Shown here: positions 52,267-61,610 of the stretch, piece by piece
How the letters are laid out: the number at the start of each line of letters is the position of its first letter
Position numbering within the stretch: position 1 is the stretch's first letter
Source: JBGSIC01 sp041751875
GTDB lineage: Bacteria; Bdellovibrionota; FAC87; UBA2466; JACKAF01
Assembly: GCA_041751875.1 (NCBI GenBank)
Contig: JBGSIC010000033.1
Span: 43,330-107,329, forward strand
Direction of reading: 5' to 3'
DNA length: 64,000 nt
Notes under the pieces: generated by a model
The model's input: only the letters and a program-made list of their open reading frames with translations
Told to the model about the DNA's origin: nothing
Database searches by the model: none
Position numbers and translations under genes: made by a program

Positions 52267-52323
52267 GGCGTATCTCGCGACGAAAACAGAATGAAGACCC
52301 GCGCCGCCCAAACGCCTGATTCA

Positions 52324-52351
52324 TTGACTTTCCCCGCGTTTTCTCTATGCT
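52324..52351 (+). promoter_or_regulatory. Probable sigma70 promoter of rpoZ
   Basis: TTGACT (52324-52329), 16-bp spacer, TATGCT (52346-52351), about 56 bp before the rpoZ start. Both hexamers are near consensus. Confidence 0.6.
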
Positions 52352-52407
52352 AGGGGATTGCTTAAAGCGGTTTGGGCTTAAGTTATCAATAATGCAGGAG
52401 AATTTCA

Positions 52408-52641
52408 GTGGCTCGTGTAACAGTAGAAGATTGCTTGCAGAGAATCCCTAACCGGTTCGAATTAATTCACGTGGCAGCCAAGCGGGTGCGTCAACTGGCC
52501 AAGGGCTCAAAGCCCACAGTCCAACATCCCGGCAACAAACAGGCGGTGGTCGCGCTTCGCGAAATCGCCGCAAACCACGTTCAAAAAATGGAACCGGAAG
52601 CGACTCCGGTCGAAGATCCCAACGGCAGCGGAACGCCTTAG
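52408..52641 (+). CDS. rpoZ: RNA polymerase omega subunit
   Basis: A 77-residue omega subunit that helps fold and assemble beta-prime. The conserved core reads MARVTVEDCLQRIPNRFELI and KQAVVALREIA. GTG start with AGGAGA six to seven bases upstream. No gmk or spoT neighbour, unlike in many Proteobacteria. A short acidic tail ends the protein. Confidence 0.93.
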   Translation: MARVTVEDCLQRIPNRFELIHVAAKRVRQLAKGSKPTVQHPGNKQAVVALREIAANHVQKMEPEATPVEDPNGSGTP

Positions 52642-52692
52642 ATCTCTGATTGTATTCCCCTGTGTCTCTGAAACCGAACGGGAGGATCCGTC

Positions 52693-54153
52693 ATGAAGAA
52701 AAACTTCAATTTTACGTTAGTCCTTGGTGGTGTCCTGGTAGCGCTTGTCCTCTGGTACGGCCTTTACGAAAAAAAATATAAGATCACCCTCAAAGAAGCC
52801 AAAGAAGATACGAAGCGTTTGATCTCTTTGGACCGCAAAGAAATTCAGGAATTCATTTTGGAGAAGCAGCCTGTCTCCAAAGATGCGGGCGAGGATACGA
52901 GTGAAAAAAAAGCCGCAACAACTGCGGCTCCGGTCACATATGAAACCTTCGAATTCAAAAAGTCGGGCGAAGACTGGTATCTAACAGCTCCCATAAAAGA
53001 ATTAGCCGACGCGAGTATGGTTGCCTCCGCGATCAGCGCAGCCTCCGGGGCCAAGTACGAGCGTGAGCTCGATGGCGAAGCTAAAGATTTGTCGATCTAC
53101 GGCTTGGACAAGCCACGATTCAAGGTGCGAGTTCGCAAGGATTCGAACGCGCCGTACGAAGAACTGATTATTGGATCCGACACGCCGGTTGGATTTGATC
53201 TCTACGCTATGGGTTCGAAGGACAAAAAAGTTTATCTCGCAAGTCGTTCGGTCAAAAGCGCCTTCGACCGCCCTCTTAAAGATTTTCGAAACAAAAAATT
53301 GGTGCTCGTGGCGTCCAATGAAATTCCTCAACTTGAGGTGTCGGTCCCAGGAGAGTCCTTCATTCTGAAAAAGAAAGAAGGAGATACATGGGAGCTCTCC
53401 CGCGATAATCTGCCCGCCAGCAAATCAGAAGTACAAAAGTCTTTGAGCGCTCTCGTAGGTATGCGAGCGAAAGATTTCACCGATGAGCCCAAAAATCTCA
53501 GTGCGTTTGGCCTGTCCCAACCCATTGCCCGCATTCAGCTAAAGGAAAAAGGGCAGAAAGACGCCGTTGAGATTTCGTTGGGACGGATAAAAGATAAGGG
53601 CTACGCGAAACGCAGTGATAAGAAAACCGTGTTTGAAGTGGATCCCAGTTCTCTGCAAGTCTTAGAGCGCAACTCGGCAGACTATCAGGATCGCAATCTT
53701 GCCGACTTCAACCGTTTCAATGTAACTCAGCTCAAAGTGCTGCGAGGAAAAGACTCCCTTGATCTTGTAAAAGAAGGCGATAACTGGATTCTATCTCAAA
53801 AGAAAGACCTACCGCTCGACAAAACCAAAGTTGAGGCTTTGATCGCCAAGATTCAGGACACCAAAATTGTTCAGTACGCGAAAGCGGGAAATGAAACAGG
53901 CCTAAAGAACCCCCAACTAGAGTTGGTTCTGTCGGATAAGGATGGAAAGGCTCTTGCTCATTTGAAGTTCGGACAGCAAGCAGGAGCTCGGGTTTATGGT
54001 GAACGCGCCGGCCTCGACCGCGCCTTCTTAATCGCACTTACCGATTTTAAAAATTTGAATGTCACCCAAGCTTCCTTGCTAAAGACCCCGGAAAAGAAAG
54101 CAGAGAAGAAAACGGAAACAGACCAGGGTGGCAAAGCCGGCGACAAAGGCTGA
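52693..54153 (+). CDS. DUF4340 membrane-anchored protein
   Basis: A 486-residue protein with one N-terminal helix (about 7-24) followed by tandem beta-rich repeats, each with a motif like LSIYGLDKPRFKVRV, LSAFGLSQPIARI or GLKNPQLELVL, which is the hallmark of DUF4340. Family members usually accompany an ABC-2/GldG-type exporter; none is seen here. C-terminal Lys/Glu-rich tail. The 3' end overlaps an unlikely N-terminal extension of the next frame, not its chosen start. Confidence 0.87.
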   Translation: MKKNFNFTLVLGGVLVALVLWYGLYEKKYKITLKEAKEDTKRLISLDRKEIQEFILEKQPVSKDAGEDTSEKKAATTAAPVTYETFEFKKSGEDWYLTAPIKELADASMVASAISAASGAKYERELDGEAKDLSIYGLDKPRFKVRVRKDSNAPYEELIIGSDTPVGFDLYAMGSKDKKVYLASRSVKSAFDRPLKDFRNKKLVLVASNEIPQLEVSVPGESFILKKKEGDTWELSRDNLPASKSEVQKSLSALVGMRAKDFTDEPKNLSAFGLSQPIARIQLKEKGQKDAVEISLGRIKDKGYAKRSDKKTVFEVDPSSLQVLERNSADYQDRNLADFNRFNVTQLKVLRGKDSLDLVKEGDNWILSQKKDLPLDKTKVEALIAKIQDTKIVQYAKAGNETGLKNPQLELVLSDKDGKALAHLKFGQQAGARVYGERAGLDRAFLIALTDFKNLNVTQASLLKTPEKKAEKKTETDQGGKAGDKG

Positions 54154-54172
54154 GTCTAAAGAGGAGTACAGT

Positions 54173-54958
54173 ATGGCGTTATCTAGTGTTCAGGGACGAT
54201 GGGCGTTGATTTTGGGTGCCTCGAGTGGCTTCGGAGAATCCATTGGGATCAAGCTCGCTCAAGAAGGAATGAACATTATTGGCGTGCACATGGATCGCAA
54301 GGGCACCCAGCCACACGTGGAAGAAGTTATCCAGAAAATTAAGGGTGCGGGCGTAAAGGCCATGTTCTTCAATATGAATGCCGCGGACAAGGACAAGCGT
54401 CAGGAAGTGCTCGCCGAGATTGAGAAGCATACCGAAGGCGGTGTGCATTGCCTGGTACACTCACTCGCTTTCGGATCCCTTAAGCCCTTCACAGGGCCCG
54501 AAGCGCTCACTCCTGAGCAGATGAACATGACTTTAGATGTGATGGCTCACAGTTTAGTCTATTGGACACAAGATTTGGTTTCACGAAAGCTTTTGCGAAA
54601 AGGGGGACGGATATTCGCGATGACTTCTTCGGGGGGCACCCGCGTGTGGCCTACCTACGGAGCTGTCTCGGCAGCAAAAGCGGCGTTAGAATCGCACTGC
54701 CGCCAACTCGCGCTCGAATTGGGCTCTTATCCTGCTGCCGTTAACGCTGTCCGCGCCGGAGTAACTGATACGCCGGCCCTGAGAAAGATCCCTGGCAACG
54801 AACAAATGATTGAGATTGCCTCGAGCCGAAATCCGGGCAAGCGCCTGACTCTTCCGGCCGATGTCGCCAATGCGATTGCCCTTCTGGTCCGCGACGAAGC
54901 GGCTTGGATCACGGGTAACACCTTAGGGGTTGATGGCGGCGAAGACATCGTCGGATAG
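54173..54958 (+). CDS. Enoyl-ACP reductase-like short-chain dehydrogenase (FabL/FabI type)
   Basis: A 261-residue SDR from ATG 54173 (GAGGAG upstream); the frame is open to 54128. Nucleotide motif ILGASSGFGESIG, substrate strand LVHSLAFGSLKPF, and catalytic Y-x6-K spacing in YGAVSAAKAALES. The wide Tyr-Lys spacing is typical of enoyl-ACP reductases rather than classical SDRs (Y-x3-K). Probably reduces trans-2-enoyl-ACP in fatty acid synthesis with NAD(P)H. Its stop codon is the first base of a 31-bp palindrome. Confidence 0.87.
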   Translation: MALSSVQGRWALILGASSGFGESIGIKLAQEGMNIIGVHMDRKGTQPHVEEVIQKIKGAGVKAMFFNMNAADKDKRQEVLAEIEKHTEGGVHCLVHSLAFGSLKPFTGPEALTPEQMNMTLDVMAHSLVYWTQDLVSRKLLRKGGRIFAMTSSGGTRVWPTYGAVSAAKAALESHCRQLALELGSYPAAVNAVRAGVTDTPALRKIPGNEQMIEIASSRNPGKRLTLPADVANAIALLVRDEAAWITGNTLGVDGGEDIVG

Positions 54959-54988
54959 TTCTAAAAGGTGCCTGGCACCTTTTGGAAC
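54958..54988 (+). repeat. 31-bp palindromic REP-like element, copy 2
   Basis: Arms GTTCTAAAAGGTGCC (54958-54972) and GGCACCTTTTGGAAC (54974-54988). Identical to the minus-strand reading of 5436-5466, and in the same orientation relative to the upstream gene's TAG. It fills the space to the convergent hydrolase, whose stop begins where the palindrome ends. Confidence 0.85.
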
Positions 54989-55764
54989 TAAGCGGGTTCG
55001 TGAAGCTGAGCCGCTTCTTCTTTGTCGACTTTAGCTGATAATCCCATCTGCACTAAAATTGTATCGTACACCTGACGGCTCAACAAAAAGTCGTGATGCG
55101 AGAGTTCCGACATCATGATGTCTTCCACCGAAGCTTCTTTTTGCTCTTGAGGAACTAAGCTGGAAAGTTCACAGGTCGAAAAATCGTCATTTTTTGAAAG
55201 CAGAGAAACCATTTTGAAGTGCCGGGGGTAGTACGCTTGGTTCAGCCGTCTGATAAACGGAGAGAACGGTAACATCTGAAACAGACAACGCGCTTTAAAT
55301 ATAAGAAGAGAGAAAAACCCAAGCGCCGCGTACCAACTGCCCCGATGAGGTGTTCCCAAAGTAACTAGACCATCGCAGTAGTGGTAGCCTCCCAAAAGCT
55401 GCACATAATAGCGGGCTACTAATCCTCCCGCTGAATGACCGACGAGAAAAATTTGTTGTTGGTTCATTCCCACAGTTTTCCGAAGTTTCAGCACAATCTC
55501 GGAAAGGCGTTTCGCCATTTGATACAAGCCGACCACACCGTCAGACAGTCTTAACCAATCCATTGAAAGCACCAGAACAGAAAAATCATCTCGCAGGAAA
55601 CGCTTGCGAAGAATCGAAACGGTGCGCTCGCGGGCCTGAAAGCCCGGAATAAGGATGAAGATGGGCCGATTGCCCCGCACCTCAAACGTTTCTTCCCAGG
55701 AAGTAGGCGTGCGACCGGGCAAAAACTTCAACAGATCGCGGAAAATTCGAAAATACCTTTTCAC
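54988..55764 (-). CDS. Lipase-like alpha/beta hydrolase
   Basis: A 258-residue protein with nucleophile elbow VGHSAGG preceded by a hydrophobic strand and followed by LVARYYVQLLGG, as in triacylglycerol lipases and PGAP1-like esterases; TLGTPHRGSW is the typical next block. His near the end (SHHDFLLS) can complete the triad. No signal peptide. Substrate unknown. Confidence 0.82.
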   Translation of the reverse strand: MKRYFRIFRDLLKFLPGRTPTSWEETFEVRGNRPIFILIPGFQARERTVSILRKRFLRDDFSVLVLSMDWLRLSDGVVGLYQMAKRLSEIVLKLRKTVGMNQQQIFLVGHSAGGLVARYYVQLLGGYHYCDGLVTLGTPHRGSWYAALGFFSLLIFKARCLFQMLPFSPFIRRLNQAYYPRHFKMVSLLSKNDDFSTCELSSLVPQEQKEASVEDIMMSELSHHDFLLSRQVYDTILVQMGLSAKVDKEEAAQLHEPA

Positions 55765-55927
55765 ATTAATCCTTTATCGGCTTTCTGGCCTGGCAACTTG
55801 TGGCGTTCGCCGAGGGCGACAAAGATCCAAACTAAGACAAGGGTTTAGCAAGTAAGAACAAAGACTAACGCTTACTGTTAAAGAATTTAATGCTGCGTCC
55901 CGATACGAACTTTGAATAGGAGCCTGC

Positions 55928-56938
55928 GTGTTATTCGCTCGGCCAAAATCTAGTTTAACCTTTCTTTTCCTGGCGTTAGCCTTTGTGTGCTTGTCAGGAT
56001 TTGGCTCAGAATCTTCGGTGGAAATTCGCAAATTTCGTTTTGCGAAACACAAACCGACTGATTTCGAACGGCTCGTAGTGGAATTCAAGAAGCATGGCCA
56101 AACGGGTGAACCCACGTTAGTTCTAACGCCTGAACCCAGCGGCACACAGGTACTCGTAGGGATCGACAGGATCAACTTGTCTGGCGTCATACCCGAAGCG
56201 GCCATTAACGACTCGTATGTAACTCGTAGCCAATACCTGGGGCCTATTTCCATTAATACAGATGATCCGACGCATCCGTTGGCCATCCGTGTTTTCTTGA
56301 AGAACAACAATTTGAGAGTTGATGCTTTTTACGAAGGTTCACCTGCGAGACTCATTGTCGATGCATTCCCTGAGAACTCGCCGCGTGCAATCAAGGGACG
56401 TCAGGTTCTAGCAAGGGTAGCGCCCTCTCGTCGGCCCGCGAGCATGGACGATTCCAAAGTCATTTGCTTTCCTGCCAATGCTCAGCTCTTAGCTTCCGTG
56501 CAGTTTGTCGATGTAACGAACAAACAAGCGCCTTTACGTTTCGACAACATCAACAAAGGCGACGGACCCGTCGTCTGCTACCCTGATACGGCTCGCGTAA
56601 AGGCGAAGGTAGCTTTCCAGTTGAAACCAGGGGCGCTCAACCAACAATCAAATGCTGATTCTGGCGATTTGGGTGACCGCGCACCAAACGCCTTAGGACT
56701 CGGATATCCCCCTAGCTTAGGAGGCCCTCCTCCGGCAATGGATGCTCTGCCGGTTTTGCCTCCTCCTCCACCTCTTCCGCCTCTACCAGGTGGCAGCGAT
56801 GATTTTGCGGGACGCGCTACCGGTAGCACGTTGAACAGCAATGGATTTAATCCCTCAACGCCTCTGGGTTCCACACTAGGAGACGAAGGACCGAGCTCTC
56901 CTGAAGCCGACCCCAGCGCGCTTCTTCCGCCCGGTTGA
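55928..56938 (+). CDS. Exported proline-rich protein, unknown
   Basis: A 336-residue protein at GTG 55928 with AGGAG five bases upstream. Signal-like N-terminus (about 1-25). A beta-rich domain (30-155) resembles AMIN-type domains (FERLVVEFKKHGQ, RLIVDAFPE), then a Cys-containing stretch and a Pro/Gly/Ser-rich tail with a poly-Pro run (about 275-290). AMIN domains bind peptidoglycan or secretin complexes; the match is loose. Confidence 0.6.
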   Translation: MLFARPKSSLTFLFLALAFVCLSGFGSESSVEIRKFRFAKHKPTDFERLVVEFKKHGQTGEPTLVLTPEPSGTQVLVGIDRINLSGVIPEAAINDSYVTRSQYLGPISINTDDPTHPLAIRVFLKNNNLRVDAFYEGSPARLIVDAFPENSPRAIKGRQVLARVAPSRRPASMDDSKVICFPANAQLLASVQFVDVTNKQAPLRFDNINKGDGPVVCYPDTARVKAKVAFQLKPGALNQQSNADSGDLGDRAPNALGLGYPPSLGGPPPAMDALPVLPPPPPLPPLPGGSDDFAGRATGSTLNSNGFNPSTPLGSTLGDEGPSSPEADPSALLPPG

Positions 56939-57019
56939 TAGACGAATCCACGACTTCTTTCCCAGATAAAACCTCTTTTCGCCTTTCTTAAAGCCCTTAA
57001 GCTTACTATTCTCAAGTAC

Positions 57020-59059
57020 ATGAAACGACCTAGAAAACGCGCACAATCCAAACAACAACAGCGCAGCAAAAAGCCCAAGCGTAGCGGTGCAACCGCTGGC
57101 AAATCAGGCGGCCGCGGCGACTATCGCCAAAGTGGGCGCGGCGCCGGGCCATCAAAACCTCAGGTGCCTGTTCGCGGTACCATTCAGAAAAACCCGAAGG
57201 GCTTTGGTTTCGTCATTCCCGAGAATCGTACGCTGCCAGACGCTTACGTCGATAATCAGCAGGCTGCGGCACTGTTAAACGGGGACAAGGTACTCTTTAC
57301 CTACATCGACTCGCGAGGCAAGAAAGCAGCTCGTATAAAAGAGATACAAGAAAGGGGAAAGAAAAAGGTTTTGGGCCAAATTTTGGGCTCCGGCCACGCC
57401 GCCCGGTTAGTAACGAAGGATTCCGAATGGAAAGTCAAAGCTTCGGATGCGGAAGATGGTTCTTGGGTGATGGGTAATATTGAGCAGTATCCCACGCCCG
57501 ATAAATTGGGCGAGGTTTCTGTAGCAAAGGATTATGGCGATAAGCTCACTCCCGCCCAAGACATTGAGATTGCCATCAGTGAGTTTAATCTCCCTTCGGA
57601 TTTTCCGATTTCAGTCAAAGCAGAAATCCTCGAGTCCAGGAAGTTTTCTCAAGACGAAGAAGAAAAGAAACGGCGACGAGATCTCACCGAGATTCCTTTG
57701 GTTACCATCGACGGAGAAGATGCCAAAGACTTTGACGATGCCGTAGCGGTTGTGACCGGACAAGGCGAAAAGGCGTTCATTCTCTATGTCGCGATCGCGG
57801 ATGTAAGCGCGTATGTGACTCCGGGTTCCGCTCTCGACAAAGCCGCTCAACTGCGCGGGACGAGCGTATATTTTCCGGGAACCTGCGTGCCCATGTTGCC
57901 CGAGCCCATTTCCAACGACATGTGTAGTCTGCGCCCTAAAGAAGATCGGTACGCTCTTACCGCGGAGATCACCTATGATAGAGAGGGCGAAGTCATTAGT
58001 AGCGATTTCTACGAAAGCCTCATTCGCACTCACGCCAGGGTAACGTACACAGAACTCGAAGCTTATTTCGAACGTGACGATGCCATGCTGGGCAAATACG
58101 CGTTCCTAGAAAAGCCTTTCAAGAATCTGCGCGCCCTCTACCGCCTGCTCGCAAAACAACGCAAGCGCCGAGGCACACTGGAGTTCGACCTCCCCGAGAG
58201 CAAAATGGAACTCGACGGAACGGGGATGCCCGTAAGAATTTTCCCCGCTCCTCGATTTGAGTCTCACAAAGTTATTGAAGAGTTTATGATCGCAGCTAAC
58301 CGCGAAGTCGCACAAGTACTGCGAGAGACGAACACAAAAAGTGTTTACCGTGTGCACGACTCACCCGATCCCGATGCGCTGGATGAAATCAACGCCGCTC
58401 TGAAAACTCTCGGAACATCTGTTCGCCTGGAGCGCAATACACCCACGGATTTTGCGCGCGTACTGGCCGCAACCATGGATATAAAAGGGGGCAAAAGTTT
58501 GCACAGCCTGATTTTACGTTCACAAAAACAGGCTATCTACGACGCGGAGCCACGAGGACACTTTGGACTGTCGTTGCGCGACTACACTCACTTTACGTCA
58601 CCCATCCGACGCTATCCGGATCTGGTGGTGCACCGCAGCTTAAAGAAGTTCATCGGTCAAGAGCGCTCCTCCGATAAGAGAAACGAAGAGGACCCATTGG
58701 CTGCCGTGGCTGAGCGCTGCAGTAACCAGGAACGTCGCGCTGTGGAAGCAGAACGTTTCGTGACTCGTCGAAAGCAGTGTTGGTTTATGCGAGAGCGGTT
58801 GGATGAAAGCTTCGATGCCGAGATTACATGGATGACGAATGAGGGAAGTTATCTTCGCATCCCACAATTTGGTATCGAGGGCTTTCTTGAGCTGAACTCC
58901 ATGAAAGATTATTACCTTTTCGACGAGCATACGCAGACGCTAAGAAAAGAGCACGGGAAGGGAACTCTCCACGTCGGCGATAAGCTATCCGTTCGCGTGG
59001 AAGAAGTTTCTATCGACCGGGGAAAAATCTGGTTTACGCAAAGGCTCCAGCGTAATTAG
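57020..59059 (+). CDS. rnr: Ribonuclease R
   Basis: A 679-residue 3'-5' exoribonuclease degrading structured RNA. Basic N-terminus (1-50), cold-shock domain (FVIPENRTLPDAYV), RNB catalytic domain with DAKDFDDAVAV metal-binding Asp cluster and FTSPIRRYPDL, and a C-terminal S1 domain. Shorter than E. coli RNase R mainly in the N-terminal helix-turn-helix region. Confidence 0.95.
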   Translation: MKRPRKRAQSKQQQRSKKPKRSGATAGKSGGRGDYRQSGRGAGPSKPQVPVRGTIQKNPKGFGFVIPENRTLPDAYVDNQQAAALLNGDKVLFTYIDSRGKKAARIKEIQERGKKKVLGQILGSGHAARLVTKDSEWKVKASDAEDGSWVMGNIEQYPTPDKLGEVSVAKDYGDKLTPAQDIEIAISEFNLPSDFPISVKAEILESRKFSQDEEEKKRRRDLTEIPLVTIDGEDAKDFDDAVAVVTGQGEKAFILYVAIADVSAYVTPGSALDKAAQLRGTSVYFPGTCVPMLPEPISNDMCSLRPKEDRYALTAEITYDREGEVISSDFYESLIRTHARVTYTELEAYFERDDAMLGKYAFLEKPFKNLRALYRLLAKQRKRRGTLEFDLPESKMELDGTGMPVRIFPAPRFESHKVIEEFMIAANREVAQVLRETNTKSVYRVHDSPDPDALDEINAALKTLGTSVRLERNTPTDFARVLAATMDIKGGKSLHSLILRSQKQAIYDAEPRGHFGLSLRDYTHFTSPIRRYPDLVVHRSLKKFIGQERSSDKRNEEDPLAAVAERCSNQERRAVEAERFVTRRKQCWFMRERLDESFDAEITWMTNEGSYLRIPQFGIEGFLELNSMKDYYLFDEHTQTLRKEHGKGTLHVGDKLSVRVEEVSIDRGKIWFTQRLQRN

Positions 59060-59088
59060 GAAGCAGTCTAAAGTTTACGATTCGAACT

Positions 59089-60777
59089 ATGAAAGTGTTT
59101 TCCACAGCAGCGGTTGTTGGCCAGGCATTTAAGAACGCTGGCCGCGTAAAGGAAATCGTGAGCGTATTTGTGCGCTACGGTTTCGCCGAAGTTATTCAAC
59201 GCATAAAGTTGAGCGGCTTTGTGCCCGCCAAAGCGTCCGAAAATCCTAGCAGCAAACATTTGCCAACGGAAAAACGCCTGCGACTTGCGTTCGAAGAGTT
59301 GGGACCTACGTTTGTTAAGTTTGGGCAGCTACTCGCTTCAAGACCCGATCTCCTCCCCCAGCATGTCGTCGAAGAGTTTCAGGTTCTGCAAGACAACGTA
59401 AAAGCACTGCCGTACGAGGTGATCGAGTCCCATCTGGAAGAGCAGCTCAAAGTTTCCATGGGAACCGTTTTCGAGAGCTTCGAAGAGCAACCTCTCGCCG
59501 CGGCTTCGATCGCTCAAGTTCACGGCGCGATTTTGCAATCTGGAGAACGTGTCGCCGTCAAAGTACAACGCCCGGGAATCGATCGTGTTGTTCAAAACGA
59601 TATTTCCATCTTACGGGGACTTGCTGAACTCTTGGAGCGCTACGTTCCTGAAACCCGGCTCTTCAATCCGCGTGGCATGGTGGAGGAGTTCTTCTACTCC
59701 ATGCAGCAGGAGCTGGATTTTCACGTCGAATCCAACAACATCAGGAAGATTAAAAAGAACCTTGAGGATCTGAAGAATATTCGGATTCCCACGGTTTACA
59801 GTCAGTGGTGTACAGGGAAAGTTTTGATCTTAGAGCGGATTGAAGGCATTCGTGTATCCGATCGCGAAGCCATTCTGGCCGCCAATATCAATCCGAGCGA
59901 TCTTGTTGAATCCGGTTGTGACGCTTTCTTTCACATGGTTCTTGAAGATGGCATCTTCCACGGTGACCTTCACGCAGGCAATCTCTTTGCCCAGCCAGGG
60001 GGCGCGATTGGGATCGTCGATTTCGGTATCGTCGGCCGGCTCTCCAAACGTATCAAGGAAAGTGTCACGACCATGTTCATCGCGATCATGGATGAAGACT
60101 ACGAATCTCTTGCCTCCGAGTACGTTTATCTCAGTCAGAGCACTGGGGAAACCGACATTAATCTCCTGCAAAAAGATTTAATGGATTTGATCTCCCCGTA
60201 CATCGGCATGGCAATTGGCGACGTCAATATCGGCCATATTTTGATGAAATCGACTTCGGTAGCGGCCCGACACCATCTGCGGGTTCCTCGTGAGTTAATG
60301 CTTTTGTTTAAAGCCATCGTTACAATAGAAGGGCTGGGAAAGAAACTTGACCCGAGTTTTGATTTGCTACAGGTCGGAACCCGACTTGCACGACAGGCAC
60401 TGAGCGCGCGGTACAGTCGCGAACAAATTTTGAAAGATCTCGTTGTGGTGGGTCGCGATTTGCAACAACTCATCGAGATTGTTCCTCGTCTTTCAAAACG
60501 CTTTCTTCGCAAATGGTCCCAAAACGGCTTTGCGTTTGAGACGCGCAGTAAAGACGTTGTTCGACTCGCCCGCGCGGTCGAGGTTCTCGGGCTCGCTGCT
60601 GTGCAGTCCGCATTCGGTTTAGCACTCTACGCGCTGGGGATCTTCCTCTGGAGCCACGATACCGGCCCGGCTCTGTTAAATATTCCCACTGCGGGTCCTG
60701 TTGCTATCCTAGCGGGTACAATTGTTTTTATCAGTGCGGGACTTTCTCTGCGAGGTAGGATAAATAAAGAGAAGTAA
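59089..60777 (+). CDS. ubiB: UbiB/AarF-family atypical kinase (ABC1)
   Basis: A 562-residue protein with the family's KxGQ (FVKFGQLLASRPDLLP), Ala-rich loop ASIAQVHG, catalytic HGDLHAGNLF and metal DFG, then two C-terminal hydrophobic helices (about 500-555). These proteins support ubiquinone or other prenyl-lipid synthesis by ATP hydrolysis. Downstream gene starts within its stop (TAATG). Confidence 0.93.
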   Translation: MKVFSTAAVVGQAFKNAGRVKEIVSVFVRYGFAEVIQRIKLSGFVPAKASENPSSKHLPTEKRLRLAFEELGPTFVKFGQLLASRPDLLPQHVVEEFQVLQDNVKALPYEVIESHLEEQLKVSMGTVFESFEEQPLAAASIAQVHGAILQSGERVAVKVQRPGIDRVVQNDISILRGLAELLERYVPETRLFNPRGMVEEFFYSMQQELDFHVESNNIRKIKKNLEDLKNIRIPTVYSQWCTGKVLILERIEGIRVSDREAILAANINPSDLVESGCDAFFHMVLEDGIFHGDLHAGNLFAQPGGAIGIVDFGIVGRLSKRIKESVTTMFIAIMDEDYESLASEYVYLSQSTGETDINLLQKDLMDLISPYIGMAIGDVNIGHILMKSTSVAARHHLRVPRELMLLFKAIVTIEGLGKKLDPSFDLLQVGTRLARQALSARYSREQILKDLVVVGRDLQQLIEIVPRLSKRFLRKWSQNGFAFETRSKDVVRLARAVEVLGLAAVQSAFGLALYALGIFLWSHDTGPALLNIPTAGPVAILAGTIVFISAGLSLRGRINKEK

Positions 60778-61478
60778 TGTTGCGTTACTTCCTCATCTTC
60801 TTTTTTTCTCTTTCTGCCAGCGCTGAACTGGATATTCCCCAAGTCAAAAAGGAAATGGCTGCACGTTTGGCTGGTCAGGGCGATCTGGTGCGTCGAGATC
60901 TCAAACGCGCCGGCAACCGCACGATTGAGCTCGATATCTACCTCTCGACTGAAATGAATTTGCCCCTTGCGAAAAAGGTTCTTGAAGATTTTCCCCACTA
61001 CCGAGACTGGGCACTAAAGCACTTCAACACTCTTCCCACAGGAGGCGACTACCGCTTTCGCGTAAATGATCTTACTCCCGTTCCCGGAAAGGCCGATCAG
61101 CTTGGTCTGCAATACTCACTGAACATTCCGCTTTTCACCCGTCGCGGACAACAGCTTTTTCGATTGGCTCTCAAACCCGCAAAGGAGCATGTAGTTTTGA
61201 GTGCCTACTCTGTTCCCAAAACAGATGCGTATGTTGAGAAGGCTTACGCGCACGCGGTATTTTTCCAGCAACCAGCTAATCGAGCTTGGATCTACATTAA
61301 GGCCAGTTTAACCGTCCACTCGTGGCTCCTTTATCAGGCGCTTCCGGAGGCATTAATCGAACGCATGATTGGCGATCGCATTGAGCGTTTGTCGGAGAAT
61401 TTATTGGATGCGCAGGACGCGTTGAGCCGTCAGACCACAGCAAAAAATAGCCTGCGCACGGCCGCACCCGCTCCCTAA
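60777..61478 (+). CDS. Exported protein, START/SRPBCC-like, unknown
   Basis: A 233-residue protein with signal peptide MLRYFLIFFFSLSASA. The core pattern (VLEDFPHYRDWALKHF..., YRFRVNDLTPVPG, ...FLARLA-like) suggests a helix-grip lipid-binding fold, but I could not confirm a family. Coupled to ubiB by TAATG, so a role near prenyl lipid handling is possible. C-terminal helical, Arg-rich. Confidence 0.6.
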   Translation: MLRYFLIFFFSLSASAELDIPQVKKEMAARLAGQGDLVRRDLKRAGNRTIELDIYLSTEMNLPLAKKVLEDFPHYRDWALKHFNTLPTGGDYRFRVNDLTPVPGKADQLGLQYSLNIPLFTRRGQQLFRLALKPAKEHVVLSAYSVPKTDAYVEKAYAHAVFFQQPANRAWIYIKASLTVHSWLLYQALPEALIERMIGDRIERLSENLLDAQDALSRQTTAKNSLRTAAPAP

Positions 61479-61534
61479 GTGCCCAAACTTACTCCCTTTT
61501 CTCTCTCGGATCTCCCCTGAAACATGCCTCTCCG

Positions 61535-61543
61535 TGCTATAAT
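61535..61543 (+). promoter_or_regulatory. Extended -10 promoter element of the desaturase gene
   Basis: TGCTATAAT, a perfect TATAAT with the upstream TGn extension, 68 bp before the ATG. A clear -35 is missing, as is common for extended -10 promoters. Confidence 0.6.
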
Positions 61544-61610
61544 AATAACTGCTTCCACTTGTGAGACGCCTTGAGCCCAAGTTCGCGGTTGTCGACGACC
61601 GGGAGGTTAC